Source: Aplectana chamaeleonis (lineage: Eukaryota; Nematoda; Chromadorea; Rhabditida; Cosmocercidae). From it: DNA of 64,000 nt. Both the position numbers and the translations under genes were made by a program. Shown here one piece after another: positions 24,453-34,997 of this stretch (position 1 is the first letter of the stretch; every line of letters begins with the position of its first letter). Under the pieces are notes generated by a model, which was not told where the DNA came from, did not search any database, and worked only from the letters and a program-made list of their open reading frames with translations. Location of the stretch: contig JAPDOI010001571.1 in assembly GCA_029168955.1 (NCBI GenBank), positions 99,895 to 163,894 on the forward strand, written 5' to 3'.

Positions 24453-24734
24453 TTATAGGGACTTTATGAGAGAGCCGTGCAACACTGAGACTTTCATAGG
24501 GCGGCAATGGGGGTCATTTGTGTGGTGCAGGAGCCGATGTCGGGAGAAGCTGTCACTTGGTTGGTATGGACAAAGGATTCCGCGCAGTGCTCGCGAGTGC
24601 TTGTCTATACGTACGTACAACGGTCGTGACGTCTCTCCGATGTATTTCTGATCGCATCCCTCGCATACAATCATGTAAACTGTGCCTGAGCCGTATTTGG
24701 CAGATATTCTTCTCAGTACAGTATGTAGGTGCAT
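24453..24734 (-). pseudogene. GIY-YIG endonuclease remnant of a retroelement (Penelope-like or similar)
   Basis: The frame encodes about 93 residues with the order TVYMIVC-x2-C, KYIGETSRPLYVRI and a following KHSRAL, then SRHRL. This matches the start of a GIY-YIG nuclease domain (TVY for GIY, YIG, and the conserved Arg of the following helix) in the form found at the C-terminus of Penelope-like elements and some non-LTR retrotransposons. There that domain nicks the target DNA for integration. No reverse transcriptase is visible upstream, and the expected downstream acidic catalytic residue is not evident. The frame stops a few bases before the TTAA element at 23942-24445, suggesting truncation. 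The assignment to a retroelement is family knowledge; the precise class is uncertain. Confidence 0.7.
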
Positions 24735-24786
24735 CGCCTTCTGTCCACACCGTTTTTCGAAAAATTTTTGTTGAGGTCAGTATGCT

Positions 24787-25182
24787 CTTTGAATGGAAGC
24801 GCTTGCGATAAGGCGACTACATCCCCACAGATAAACAATAGGGATGAGATGATGGAAGCATTGAGATTGGATTTCATAGCAGCTGCGATAGATACATGAG
24901 TCACTTTTAGTTGCTCTTGGGATACAACTAAGGTGGGGTTGTCTGATTCCGTTGCTTGAGAATTACTGTAGGTGTGTCCAAGTAACAACTTTACAGACTC
25001 CCTTTGTAAACACCACAGCGGGTTAGTCATACAATTCTTATTTGAGTTGGTCGTTTCTCGTTGTACGCATGTTATAGTTATTGTCATAATTGATAGGCTG
25101 CTAAGAAGGTGTTAATACACCGAAAAACTTCCTATAAAGTGGATATATAAGCTGAGTTTCACATACACAAAGGAAATATCTT
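24787..25182. repeat. Right arm of the large inverted repeat
   Basis: Mirror of 23548-23941 with scattered substitutions and small indels. On the minus strand it carries an open frame that runs towards the GIY-YIG remnant but breaks before it. The left arm's version of that frame is also broken, so it is not supported as coding. Confidence 0.85.
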
Positions 25183-25205
25183 TGCTATGTTGGTTACCCA
25201 TCCGG

Positions 25206-25800
25206 GTGCGTGTGGCGTGGTGGCTGAAGGCGCTGCTGTTTGTCCCTGCACACGGTCTGGCTCGATCCTCGCTGAACGCAAGCCAAACCTACTATCCTCT
25301 CCAGGGTCCTTAATTAGTAACAGATCTCTGAAGGGAGAAGTAGGCACTCTTTGGAAAGTCGGCTAGCCCTAGCAAGCCGTACCTCATGTAAATAGAAAAG
25401 GCACGAAAAGTGTTTAAGCCTCAGCGAAGACGGCGTCGAATGCGCTGCTCATCCCATTCAGGAAGCCTAGTATTCCTCTTTATAACATAGTGGTTACCCT
25501 TACCCAGAGGTTTGCGGCCGATGAATCCCTCAGAGGGTACGCGATTAACAATAACGAACCATTGAAACTTCTAGGCGCCCGCTATTCATGCCCGCCGTGG
25601 CGCTGCATCTTAGTATGTATTCTTTCTAAGCGCGGACAGGGACGAAGAATAGTCTAGTCCCACCGCTTCAGTGGAGCGGAGCTGATAGTTAGCCCCAGCT
25701 GTGCCATGCACGCATAAGTCTCTAAATACGTGTTTTAACTCATTGCAACGCAGGGCGGTACAGTATCCAACAAGATGAAGCGCTAAGAAATTGATGTTGA
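25206..25800 (+). mobile_element. Probable tRNA-headed SINE or related dispersed repeat
   Basis: An A-box-like TGGCGTGGTGGCTGAAGGC begins at 25213 and a B-box-like GGCTCGATCCT at 25259, giving the spacing of a tRNA internal promoter. The putative acceptor strands pair poorly, so it is not a working tRNA. The sequence that follows has no coding frame and no clear poly-A tail. The 3' limit is a guess. The RNA polymerase III origin is inference from the two boxes. Confidence 0.4.
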
Positions 25801-25824
25801 GGCTTTAGAGGCACAGTCCAAGCT

Positions 25825-26509
25825 CAGGGACGAAATCTGCTCAGGCAAACCAGGTCGCTCCGAGCGGTACCGGAGAGCTACTCGAGCGGCGCTGCCTCTT
25901 CCTCTCCGGAGCGAAAATTAGCCATCTACTTCGGGCCACAGCAGCCGCTTCTCCGGGCCAGCAGCAGTATCGCTCGGAGCGATCTTTCGGTCCCAACTGG
26001 CACTGCGGTCTCTGTTCAAGCGATTTTCAAAAATTTGCTAATTGCTATGTTTTCCTTATTTCGCCTCTTCTGGAGAGGATTAAGCCTCGTTAAGAGGATA
26101 AGGTACGTGTTACAACCTGTGGGGTCAGGAGGCTAATCCTGCCACATGCCGCAAACAAGGATACCATTCTTGAGCATGGTCCGCAATGAGGAAGCCTTCC
26201 CCACCGCGGGCCATGCGGGGGGATCCCTCGGCCGCCAAAAATTGTCATCCTGAGAGTGATCCGAGGTCACCTCTCAAGAGTGGTCTCTGACAGGCCAACT
26301 ACCCGTCTACACGCGTCTCTCTATCTCTGGCAATGGCGCCGCTGTGGTCCCGAGAGAGCGACCGGAGAGCGACCGAGGGCGATCTGGCACCGGACAAGGA
26401 CCGCGGTGCCAGTTGGGCCCCCCTTTTGGCCGCTGTCCGGCGCGATGACGTCATAATTGGGAGGAGCCGGTCCCGCTCGGAGCGATGGTTTCCGCCTGAG
26501 CAGGTTTCT
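25825..26509. mobile_element. GC-rich nested inverted-repeat element
   Basis: The outer arms read TCTGCTCAGGCAAACC then CGCTCCGAGCGGTACCGG on the left, mirrored by CCGGTCCCGCTCGGAGCG and GGTTTCCGCCTGAGCAGG on the right. An inner pair (GGTCCCAACTGGCACTGCGGTC near 25991 and its mirror near 26398) is nested inside. A CAGGG sequence at 25825 precedes the left arm, as in hAT ends, but no right partner or 8-bp duplication is seen. Confidence 0.6.
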
Positions 26510-27539
26510 AGCATATAATTGCGAAGTAGACCCACCCCATATGACACCTACAAAGTGCGAGCTCTCGATTTCTCCGAATAAGCGAGATATAGGAGGAAGC
26601 CACCTTGGGGCGCCCAAGCATCAGGAAACCACTTTAGCATGCCCCTTTTTACGATTTTTACCTGAGCTCAACTTTTGGGCGAGATGAGCGGTGGATTTCG
26701 GATCAATGTTCGGCCCGGTTAGTCCCTTCATTCCCAACATATCGCTTTCAGGTTCAGGTTTGCTCGCATACATCGGTTGCCAATGACGGAAGTTCCATGT
26801 TCCGGACAACTCGTCCACTTTGTTTTCGCAGCTCACTTCTCGAAGGACCATAACTCAGTTCTCAGGGGTCTTGGTAATGACTCTTAGAGACATCATTAGA
26901 ATCTCTGTGCAGATGTGACCGTTTTCAAGATAGGCAGAAAATTAGGAAAACGATTCTGAGGTCAGATGATGAACTATCCCAGAGGTACGAGCAGCCCCAC
27001 CGGTTTCGAGGAGCGAGCGGCAAGTCATTTATACTGAATGGCTCAGCCGCTCGGTACGCGCGTGAGAGCAGTACAGTGTTCAAACCAGCAGTCATACCAA
27101 AATCAGTTTCAAACTATGTAGACTCAAGGAAGGGAAAGTTCAGTCCCAACTGCACCTGTATGTATGTATGTAAGTACCCTGCGCATACATTTTGAGCTTG
27201 ATCGAGTAGTCGAGCTTTTATTGTCTGGGAAAAAGATGGTTGGAGGAACGTTTGACATCTCTCGCAACTTATGATCTGGCAAGTTCTTAGGAGTCCTTGC
27301 TTCTTGCTTTAGTCGACTGTTGCCTCTTCTGAAAATTCAGCAAAATTATCTGTTGAAATGTATAAAATAGTTCAATGCTACGAAAAATCTCATAATGTAA
27401 TGTACGCTGAACACTATTTCTTGAATTCCTGAAATTTTCTGTTTTCTGTTTTTCTCTGCCAGTTTTTGGAGATTTTTTTTTTGTTTTCTGTAGAAACTGG
27501 ATTTTCTACTTCCTGTTTCCAAAAAATTTCCGCTTATCC
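26510..27539. other. No gene recognised
   Basis: Contains a short TGTA tetranucleotide run near 27160 and a TTTTCTGTTTTCTG motif run near 27430. No coding pattern. Confidence 0.5.
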
Positions 27540-28095
27540 TTGGTCCTGGATCCGTGCTAGAAAGGCTATCCTAGTTGCGATCGACTGCATCACCGTTTCT
27601 TCCCCACGGCCTGCAGCCTCGCAGCGGCCAAAGCTTGTCCTTAGCAAGGTCTCCCAGAGAGCGACACGGGTCACCTCCCAACCCCTCAACGACCAGCCGC
27701 TACAGAGTGTCGAGTAATTTTTTCAGTGAGATGACTGGGCCAACACTGCTCGAACGGCATCCCTGCGTTTCGCGTAGCTGCAGCGCGGGTTTGAGATTGC
27801 ATTTAACACAGGTTAAATTTCTTAAACCCGTAAATTTTCGCTACAAAAATTATAGCGAGAATATAGCCGGGTTTAGCGGACAGAGAGATCAATCTATCGA
27901 GTTTAGCCTTCGTTTCTACGTCGAATACGCTTAGAATTTGGCACCTTTGTACTCTCTGACATGACAATTTGCGGGAAGTTTAGCTATTGTAGCTGAAGCC
28001 TCGTAAATTCTCGCTACATGGAATGGGGCGGCGTTACAGGCCGCGCCTCTTCGGAGGCATTTATGTAAAGGCTACGCGTTGGCAGGGTTTCCACC
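27540..28095. repeat. Dispersed 0.55-kb repeat, copy 2
   Basis: Direct-orientation partner of 12000-12545, with the same order of landmarks. Reading frames are not conserved between the two. Confidence 0.75.
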
Positions 28096-29348
28096 TCAGA
28101 ATTTCTCGATATGAACTGATCCTACGGTTCGAACGCCGGAGTCAAAAGTATTTTTTCACACATGAAATTGTATTCTCCTTTTTCTGGAACATGAAAATTC
28201 TCTTGAAAGTGCACTTCGTCAATTTTTTTGACCAGCATGAGTTACGGCGATGCGGCGCTTTGTACGCGCAAAAAGCGCAGTGAAACGTCGTTTTGTTTTG
28301 CGAAAAAAACCTGTTTGGTACTGTATCCACATTCGTTAATATTCAAAAAGATTCAATAATCTGTTGAGAAAGCTTTTAGATTTTCAAAACTTTTATTGCA
28401 GGCTTATCGATCGAATCAGCTTTACCTGGTGTGATGTAACCCATACCCAAAGTATTGCCATGACACTCTAGGCGTTAGGCTTATTGCGGACTGAGATTTA
28501 TGGTTTACAAAATACTCGCGTGTACGGAACAAAGATCCCCCTATACAGTGATGGTCAAAAAGTTTGGATCTTTGGCGTTTTCGCGAATACTTTTTCTCTT
28601 CGTGTGTAGGTCCACCATCATTGCCAAGCTGCATGAAACTCTCTAGTATCTTCTTATAGGACATCATAAAGCATTACTAAAGTATGGATTTTGTATATTT
28701 AGAATGCACAGTTTCTTGAATAGATAATTTTAATAGCTATTAAGCGGGTAATAACTCCAAATTAGAATTATGCCCTGGCAACTTGACTATAAAAATTTAA
28801 AACCCTTGGCAACGTTTTTTTGGCCATAATAGGAGGCATTCAGAACCATGGCACGTCATTGAAGGATTGCTAGCTTCTGTCGCATGTTTGTGGAGACAAA
28901 TTCGGAAATGATTTTTACGAAATTTCGTCCCTGTTCGTAATGGGACTCGTTAAACAAAGTGTCAGCTTCGCCGGCTTCCTCCATTAGCCATGTGCAGTAC
29001 TCATTTTTCTGTGCTCCTTTCCCTTGAAAAGAATGCGTTCACAATCGGAAAAAATACGAGTTCTAACCCCAAATGGACAGCTCCGTGCTCATTGACACAA
29101 CAATGTCGAAGAGGGGCTAAAAAGACCCCGTAGTAGCTCTATGCAACCTCAAACTTCACTGTGAAGGGCTCTCCGCACCTACTTACCTCGAACGCGACCG
29201 GCAAACCGACACCTAACGCGGCCAGCCCACCAAGCACTATCTGGACCGCCAGCGGTTGGGCGTGGGGCCAAGAACCCCTTAATGTGGGCAATTAAAACCA
29301 AAGGCAATATAGAGGTCTGAGTGCTGCCTCAAGATTACGTCGTATATA
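28096..29348. other. No gene recognised
   Basis: No domain or confirmed repeat. Confidence 0.5.
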
Positions 29349-29576
29349 GTTAGGTCCGCCGCGGCTTGCCTCTTGAAAAAAAGAAATTTGAATCTCACCC
29401 GCGGCGGCTAGCGAGGGCGATCGCGTGCGCCGGCCCGCTAATCGACTCGGGCCGAGGGAAGAGCGCAGTTGATCAGCTTACCATACCGCCAGCCGCCAAC
29501 GAGTTTTAAACCGCCCGCGCCAGCCGCAGGTGAGAGTTAAATGTTTTTTCTTAAAGAGGCAAGATACGGACGTAAC
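29349..29576. repeat. Foldback element of about 228 bp
   Basis: The left arm GTTAGGTCCG...CTTGCCTCTTGAAAAAAAG is mirrored by CTTAAAGAGGCAAG...CGGACGTAAC. Inner arms extend through CTCACC-GCGGC. The core is very GC-rich (29401-29520) while the flanks are AT-rich. Confidence 0.7.
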
Positions 29577-29900
29577 TGTACTTTCCTTGGAAATGGCTCT
29601 CTTAAAAAATACGGGTGATCTCGGTTGACGTGCGATGCACTAAGGATCAAGTACCTTGACTGACTGACGTCTACTATATATATAGTAAAGGTATTCGAAG
29701 ATCGAAATATTAAGAAATGCTTTCGAACGATTTTCGGTGTCGATAGCCGAATTTCGATAAAATTCGAATATCCGTTTTCTTGAATACTTTACTATTCGGG
29801 TGAATATTCGAATAATTCATTTGAATGTTCATTTGAGTGCGAATATTCGAGCACAAGTATAATGTATACTGATCCCGGTCGACCGGTTTGGATTATGTAC
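29577..29900. other. AT-rich spacer with scattered CGAATATTCG motifs
   Basis: Contains a palindromic TACTATATATATAGTA and several TTCGAATAT or CGAATATTCG motifs like those of the hAT element at 8243-9401. Termini and a target duplication could not be matched, so it is not called as an element. Confidence 0.45.
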
Positions 29901-29908
29901 ATACGTAG

Positions 29909-30126
29909 TATACATTCCATCCGATGGCCAAAATCGCGTCGGATCGGATTTCGGATATTGCCGATTTTGCAAAACCGACTCATCGGATAAATCGGATATT
30001 GCCCCAAACGATAATTTCGGATAACGGATCCTATCCGAAACCAGAATTTTTGATCGGATCGGATATCGGATATCCGATCGGATAAAATCGGATCCACCGG
30101 ATAATTCGGATTGAAAAACGGATAAA
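29909..30126. repeat. Left subterminal ATCCGAT/ATCGGAT array of the large hAT element
   Basis: The motif TCGGAT or ATCCGA occurs roughly fifteen times in about 200 bases in both orientations, often as overlapping palindromes such as GGATATCGGATATCCGATCGG. It mirrors the array at the other end. Known hAT transposases bind repeated short subterminal motifs; this role is inferred. Confidence 0.85.
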
Positions 30127-30403
30127 AAAATTTTTAAGTAGCACCGAGGATTCAACCCCGTGTATTCAAGGAAATACATTCTGTAGCCACGTGCAATCTT
30201 CATATATTATTCATAGAAACAATCAAATCACCGGTTTTAGAAACTTTTAAAGCCACAGTTCAAATGAGATTTTTGACCGGTACTGGTAAACCTTCAGGTT
30301 GAAAAATTGACAAAAATTATCGTGTGACAATTAAACAAGACATAACTGGAGATCTTCGACTGATATGGTCGCTATAAATGTAGAGAGCATTTGGAGACCG
30401 CGG

Positions 30404-33149
30404 TCAGTCTACTATTTCGATGTCGTCTTCCGACACATCTTCCTCTCCGCAAGTAGATTCGCCACTATCCGAGTCAGCTTCATCATAATCGGATTCGACC
30501 TCACTGCGCCCATACTTAAGCCACTGGCTCTCGGTCCAAGAACGGGACACTCTGAAATAGTGGTGATCATAAATAATACTTACTTCATATTTGATTGTGA
30601 GCGTTCAATAGAGAACGCTATTTCACAAACCTTGCCATAGATTCGCTCGCGTGGGCCTTTACCATCAGGAGAATACGGGCACTCTGTCCTAGCAATCTTC
30701 CCCTTCGTTTGTTTCCATAAAGGATACCGGCCAGACTGGAATAAATAATCTTAACGATAAAGTTGATGGACTATACTTTCCGTCTTATTCTTACCTGAAA
30801 ACCCTTTCACAATCAACTGACGTTAAAGGGGCTACCATTCTTCTTACAACATCTTCACCCATCAGAGGGAACGTCTTCTTATGCTTCTGCCACCAGTCCA
30901 CTACGTCGGCGTCCAATGGCGGTCGTTCCTTGCGAAGCATCAGCATGAATTGCTGGACCTCCATCTAAACCATAACATTTCGGTTGAATTCGTGAATCCA
31001 TTGATACCTATATAACATATAAACCAACATTTAGCTCTTCCTTTAATGAACCTTGGGCAACATCATGCGCATCTTTCTGCGTTAAAATGCTCCATACAGG
31101 AGCATGCTCCGCCTTCTTGTCCTTGTGCCCATCGAGCTTCTTCTCTTGCTGAGCGGTTCGCCTTGACTCCGCTGCATCTGTAATCGTATACATGGACTTC
31201 ATTTTACCATCACAGCCAAAACAAGGATAACTATTACCTTTCCCGTCGATGAACCTATCTGAGATTTCTCTCCACTTATCCGCCGAGAGAACAGAATCCA
31301 GGAATGCTATGCGCGGATCAATGAGTGCGGCAAGCTGGAGATCCTCGTCTTCTAACCATTTCCGAAAATATGCCTCTGTGTTCCTCAGAAGCAAGCATCC
31401 GAATTCCTTGGCTTCCATGGTCGCAGACGGGAGGGGTCTGAATTAACGTTGCCCACAATATTTGAACAGCCACGGAGTTGCGAAAGCTACCTTTCTGTCG
31501 CCGTGATAAGAACACGAGCCACTCCGATGTATGATGAACAGGTGGACTCCTGACGACACACCTAAGAAAAAAGGCAATACGAGAAGGAGTACAGCAACTT
31601 ATCAAAACGCTAACCTGGTTAGTCATTGCGTGGAAAGGTTCGAGGAAATTCCGAATTTGTTTGAGCAGCCGAACTTCTTCAACATCGAATCGAAGGACGT
31701 TGAGTTGATGCATAAGTCTCTCAAAAGCCGGCATCTAAACGTACAGGAACGGTTGAAGGTAAACTCAACGCTAAAGTAAGTGCCACAAAAAGCGAGGAAA
31801 GAAAACCCACAGCATTTAAAACTTCACACAACATCAGGTAGGTGGACGACCACCTCGTTGGACAGTCGGTGCGCGGAATCGATCTCGGAAGATCCAGTTC
31901 CTCAAGCAGCCTAAACGGAGAATTCGGAGTGGCGCGTCGCGGTAGAGCACGATGGTATATCAGCGGTTTGTCTTACTTCTTGTATGACGCTCTCGTCTTA
32001 GAACTCCTGTTGAGCTTGGACACAACCTGTTTTATCCTTCTGATCAAATCCGAAATGCATTCCGAATCCTTCAAAGAGTTAGCCACGATGAGATTCATAA
32101 CATGAGCTGAGCAGTGGATGCTGAAAAGTAAACGATTCCAGGGCTTAATGAACATAAAGTTCTCGAATTTGAGTTTCAAAACTCACTACTTAGCTCCCAA
32201 ATTGTTTGCTACTATTTCCATCGTGGACGCTCCATCTGCCACAACATAGGCCACTCTATTCACCGAGATGGACAACCTCGAGAGGGAACGACGTATTTTC
32301 GCAGTAATCACAGTTGCAGTGTGGCTGCAAACACTAGTATTCCGGGTGAGTATTAAGCTGAAGAGCAGTGTAAGCAAACTCCTTTCCAAAGCTAATTCCC
32401 CACGCAAACTGCGGACTGAGAGGGTGACGGACAACGGGAGCAGAGAAGTACGAGAGAAATAGAGAAAACAGCGTATCCTCGCTTGAAACTCGATCGCGGC
32501 ACGCGAAACAAGCTTTGAAAATGGCTTCAAAGAAAGGTTCATACCTCGTTTCCGTGGTTTCCGAGAACGGTGCGCAGTCGAGCAGAACATCGAGGCGTTT
32601 ACCAGTAATGTTGTCGAATATGTGGCCAGTGATTGCCAATAATGAACAGGTGGTATTCTTCGAACTCCAAGCATCTATTGTAATTGCCATTTTGCCATTT
32701 CCACTGAATGCGGCTCTGTGCTCTTCATCGATTGCGGCAACTTGTTCCCGCAAAGTTTACATGAGAACTTCAACAGTAGGAACTTTGTAAGACGGATTTA
32801 GAGCTGCAGCGAAGTCACGCAGTGAAGGGTGCTCGGCGAACGAGAGTGGAAGTGATGCATTTGCTACCAAAAGCGCCAACTTTTGGTCTATACCTTTCTT
32901 CACAGCATTCGGCATTTTTCGTCTGAAGACTTCTTCCAAAGTAGGTTGTCCATTGTTGTTTTGATCCGACTTTTGCTTAAAAGTTGCCTCCTGGAACTCG
33001 TCCGGATGACTCTCGTTGAGGTGCCGAAGAAGGTTGCAAGTTGATTTGCATTTGTGAATCTTGTAAGACTTGGAGCACTTGCGACACGACGCAATGCGGA
33101 TTCCTTCTTCATCTGTGTTCTTTTCGAAGAACAACCACACGGCGCTCAT
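30404..33149 (-). CDS. BED-zinc-finger hAT transposase, multi-exon, one in-frame stop
   Basis: Exons I can join in phase: 33149-32761, 32703-32545, 32324-32190, 32120-31977, 31910-31823, 31734-31615, 31561-31491, 31437-31029 (donor uncertain), 30964-30795, 30735-30631, 30551-30404. The product is about 645-664 residues, normal for the superfamily. Order: BED zinc finger at the N-terminus (SAVWLFF, CRKC, HLNESH); ITIDAWSS with the first catalytic Asp; YVVADGAS with the second Asp; CSAHVMNLIV; the CPTRWSSTYLM segment of the inserted helical domain; LAALIDPRIAF; then DVVDWWQKHKKTFP and SVDCERVFS with the catalytic Glu, from the dimerisation region. A highly acidic tail follows. hAT transposases cut and paste their own element in the nucleus. 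In-frame TAA at 32757-32759 either kills the gene or lies in a 57-base intron (32704-32760). The start is the ATG just before the BED signature. Confidence 0.88.
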
Positions 33150-33348
33150 AATTGATTTTTGTTCAAGACTGCAAATATAATTCATTACAAAAACGACACC
33201 ATAAAATTCGAAGCGAAAATGAGATAGAGTCAAGCTCTCATGAAAAAAAAAGAACTAATCACACGGAACTGAAGAAATGGAAAAAAGAAGCTCCTAGAAA
33301 GGAGGAAAAATTTCACAGGTCTATGTAGTTACAGAATTATCCCATGGC

Positions 33349-33480
33349 TTAAAGGCAGGGTCCGGGCAGAATTTCGATTTTGAGATTTCCCTCTTAATCG
33401 GTGCTCTTGCTACAGGGAGTCCCAAGAAACATGCGAAAACTGCTGAAAAACCGGTCTTCTTCGAGTTATTCCAGCCACTT
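33349..33480. mobile_element. End of a TTAA-family element inside the hAT transposon
   Basis: TTAAAGGCAGGGTCCGGGCAG followed by TTTTGAGATTTCCCTCTTAA resembles the left end and following block of 17034-17451. No right terminus could be matched, so this is a partial or diverged insertion. Confidence 0.4.
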
Positions 33481-33556
33481 CCGTGAGCCGATGATTCAGG
33501 TCGATACACCCAGAAAGCATTGGAAATGGAATGCAAAAATCATCCGGTGTATCCCT

Positions 33557-33893
33557 CCAACACCCACCCGGTCGATACGTATGTTTAAATGATGGAGTGA
33601 GGTTGAGAAAATCACTCGTTGTATCCGACGCGGTCGATATCCATGCAATACGTGGATGACGGCGGATGAGAAATCACCGGGTGGGCGGGCCGATGATAAA
33701 ACATTGCGTGTCACTAGAAAGCTAACCTTACTGCTACCTCCGTTCCTTCACTTTACTCTCCTTCACTATTTCTCCGAACAGGTGCAATCCTGTCGGCCAC
33801 GTAATCATCGTCATATCTAGTTGGATACACCGAGTGATTTTCTCAACCTCACTCCATCATTTTAAACATACGTATCGACCGGGTGGGTGTTGG
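33557..33893. repeat. Foldback element, arms about 70 bp
   Basis: The left arm CCAACACCCACCCGGTCGAT, then ACGTATGTTTAAA and TGATGGAGTGAGGTTGAGAA, is mirrored by the right arm (TTCTCAACCTCACTCCATCA, ACATACGT, ATCGACCGGGTGGGTGTTGG) with very few mismatches. High arm identity suggests a recent insertion into the hAT element. A run of nine G follows the right arm. Confidence 0.85.
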
Positions 33894-34251
33894 CGGGTGT
33901 TGGGGGGGGGTGTCGGTGGGTTACAGATGCAAATAGCACCAACTCTGACCGGGGCCTGAGGGCACACAAGGGCAGTCTCGGGTGCGAAAACTACATCTAG
34001 GATATGTCTGCCCTAATGGGAAAATATAACCGAAATATAGTCGGCGCAGGTGCGAAAGGAAGAACGCTAGAAAAATGGGCGGAGCCGGGCTGCCGCTGAA
34101 GAGTTTGAGATACTTCGAAAATTGCCCAGAGGGTGACGATGGAGGCCCCAATAGGTTTTTCAAGCCGGAGGGAGGGGGCCACACCTCCCAAGTACCCTTC
34201 AGGGTGGTACGCCTTACCCTGAATGAGTTGTTGAAAGAGTAACACTGGCTT

Positions 34252-34377
34252 GGATCCTGAAGAGACTTTGCGTTCCTCAGTGGAGGTTGGCGCAAACTCG
34301 GTGCACCTATCTCACAGCATGCGGCACCGCGTTTGCGCCAACCCTGAACAGTGAACGCAAAGTCTCTCCACGATCCA
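34252..34377. repeat. Foldback element of about 126 bp
   Basis: The left arm GGATCCTGAAGAGACTTTGCG and AGGTTGGCGCAAAC is mirrored by GTTTGCGCCAACCCTGAACA and CGCAAAGTCTCTCCACGATCC. No target duplication was identified. Confidence 0.8.
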
Positions 34378-34790
34378 TGCCGACGTTATATTGGGGGCGA
34401 CCACGGAAAATATAGCTCCGGACCAACCAACAGGGGACATGTCGCAACGAATCCGAACTTCACACGCGCAACTTGAACACTGACACGAGGTTTTACCCAG
34501 TTCCGAAATCAGGAGATTCGCTACGGCGCGCGGCGCGGAAAAGGGGGCGTGGCCAAGTGCAATGGGCTGGTGACTCCCCGTTCGCGCAAGCACACACATT
34601 TTGGGGAATTCATTACAGACGCTTTTTGAATACCTACCTGCCTGGGATCAACACAATTAATAAAAAATAGGCACTGTGTTAAACAATGGAGTGATCATTG
34701 GCTTCCAATTTTTGGCTTCGGATTGATGAGAGAGATTTCAATGATTTATGACATGGATGGATTCAGATCGTTCACTGATTTCCCTCAAAC

Positions 34791-34997
34791 GGTTACTGTT
34801 GTTCTCGGAGCCAAACTCCGGTCCGCAACTGTGGACAACGGTTGTTGCGTCACGCAATAAAATGATAATCAAGCTGGGACCACTTGGTTCTAGCACGATT
34901 CACCTTTCTCTCAGCACGATTACTACGGTTTCGCGTGACTCAATAGTCGTAGTTCGCAATTGCGGACCGGAATTTGGCTTCGAGAACGACAGCAGCT
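34791..34997. repeat. Foldback element sharing arms with 803-1063
   Basis: The left arm GTTCTCGGAGCCAAACTCCG then GTCCGCAACTG is mirrored by CAATTGCGGACC then GGAATTTGGCTTCGAGAAC. Overlapping frames on both strands are products of the inverted repeat. Confidence 0.8.

Noticed and set aside
24713..25087. 124-codon minus-strand frame upstream of the GIY-YIG remnant
   Set aside because: It is an arm of the large inverted repeat, unrecognised, and the equivalent frame in the other arm is broken.
30120..30200. B-box-like GGGTTGAATCC on the minus strand inside the large hAT element
   Set aside because: No A box or acceptor stem at a suitable distance.
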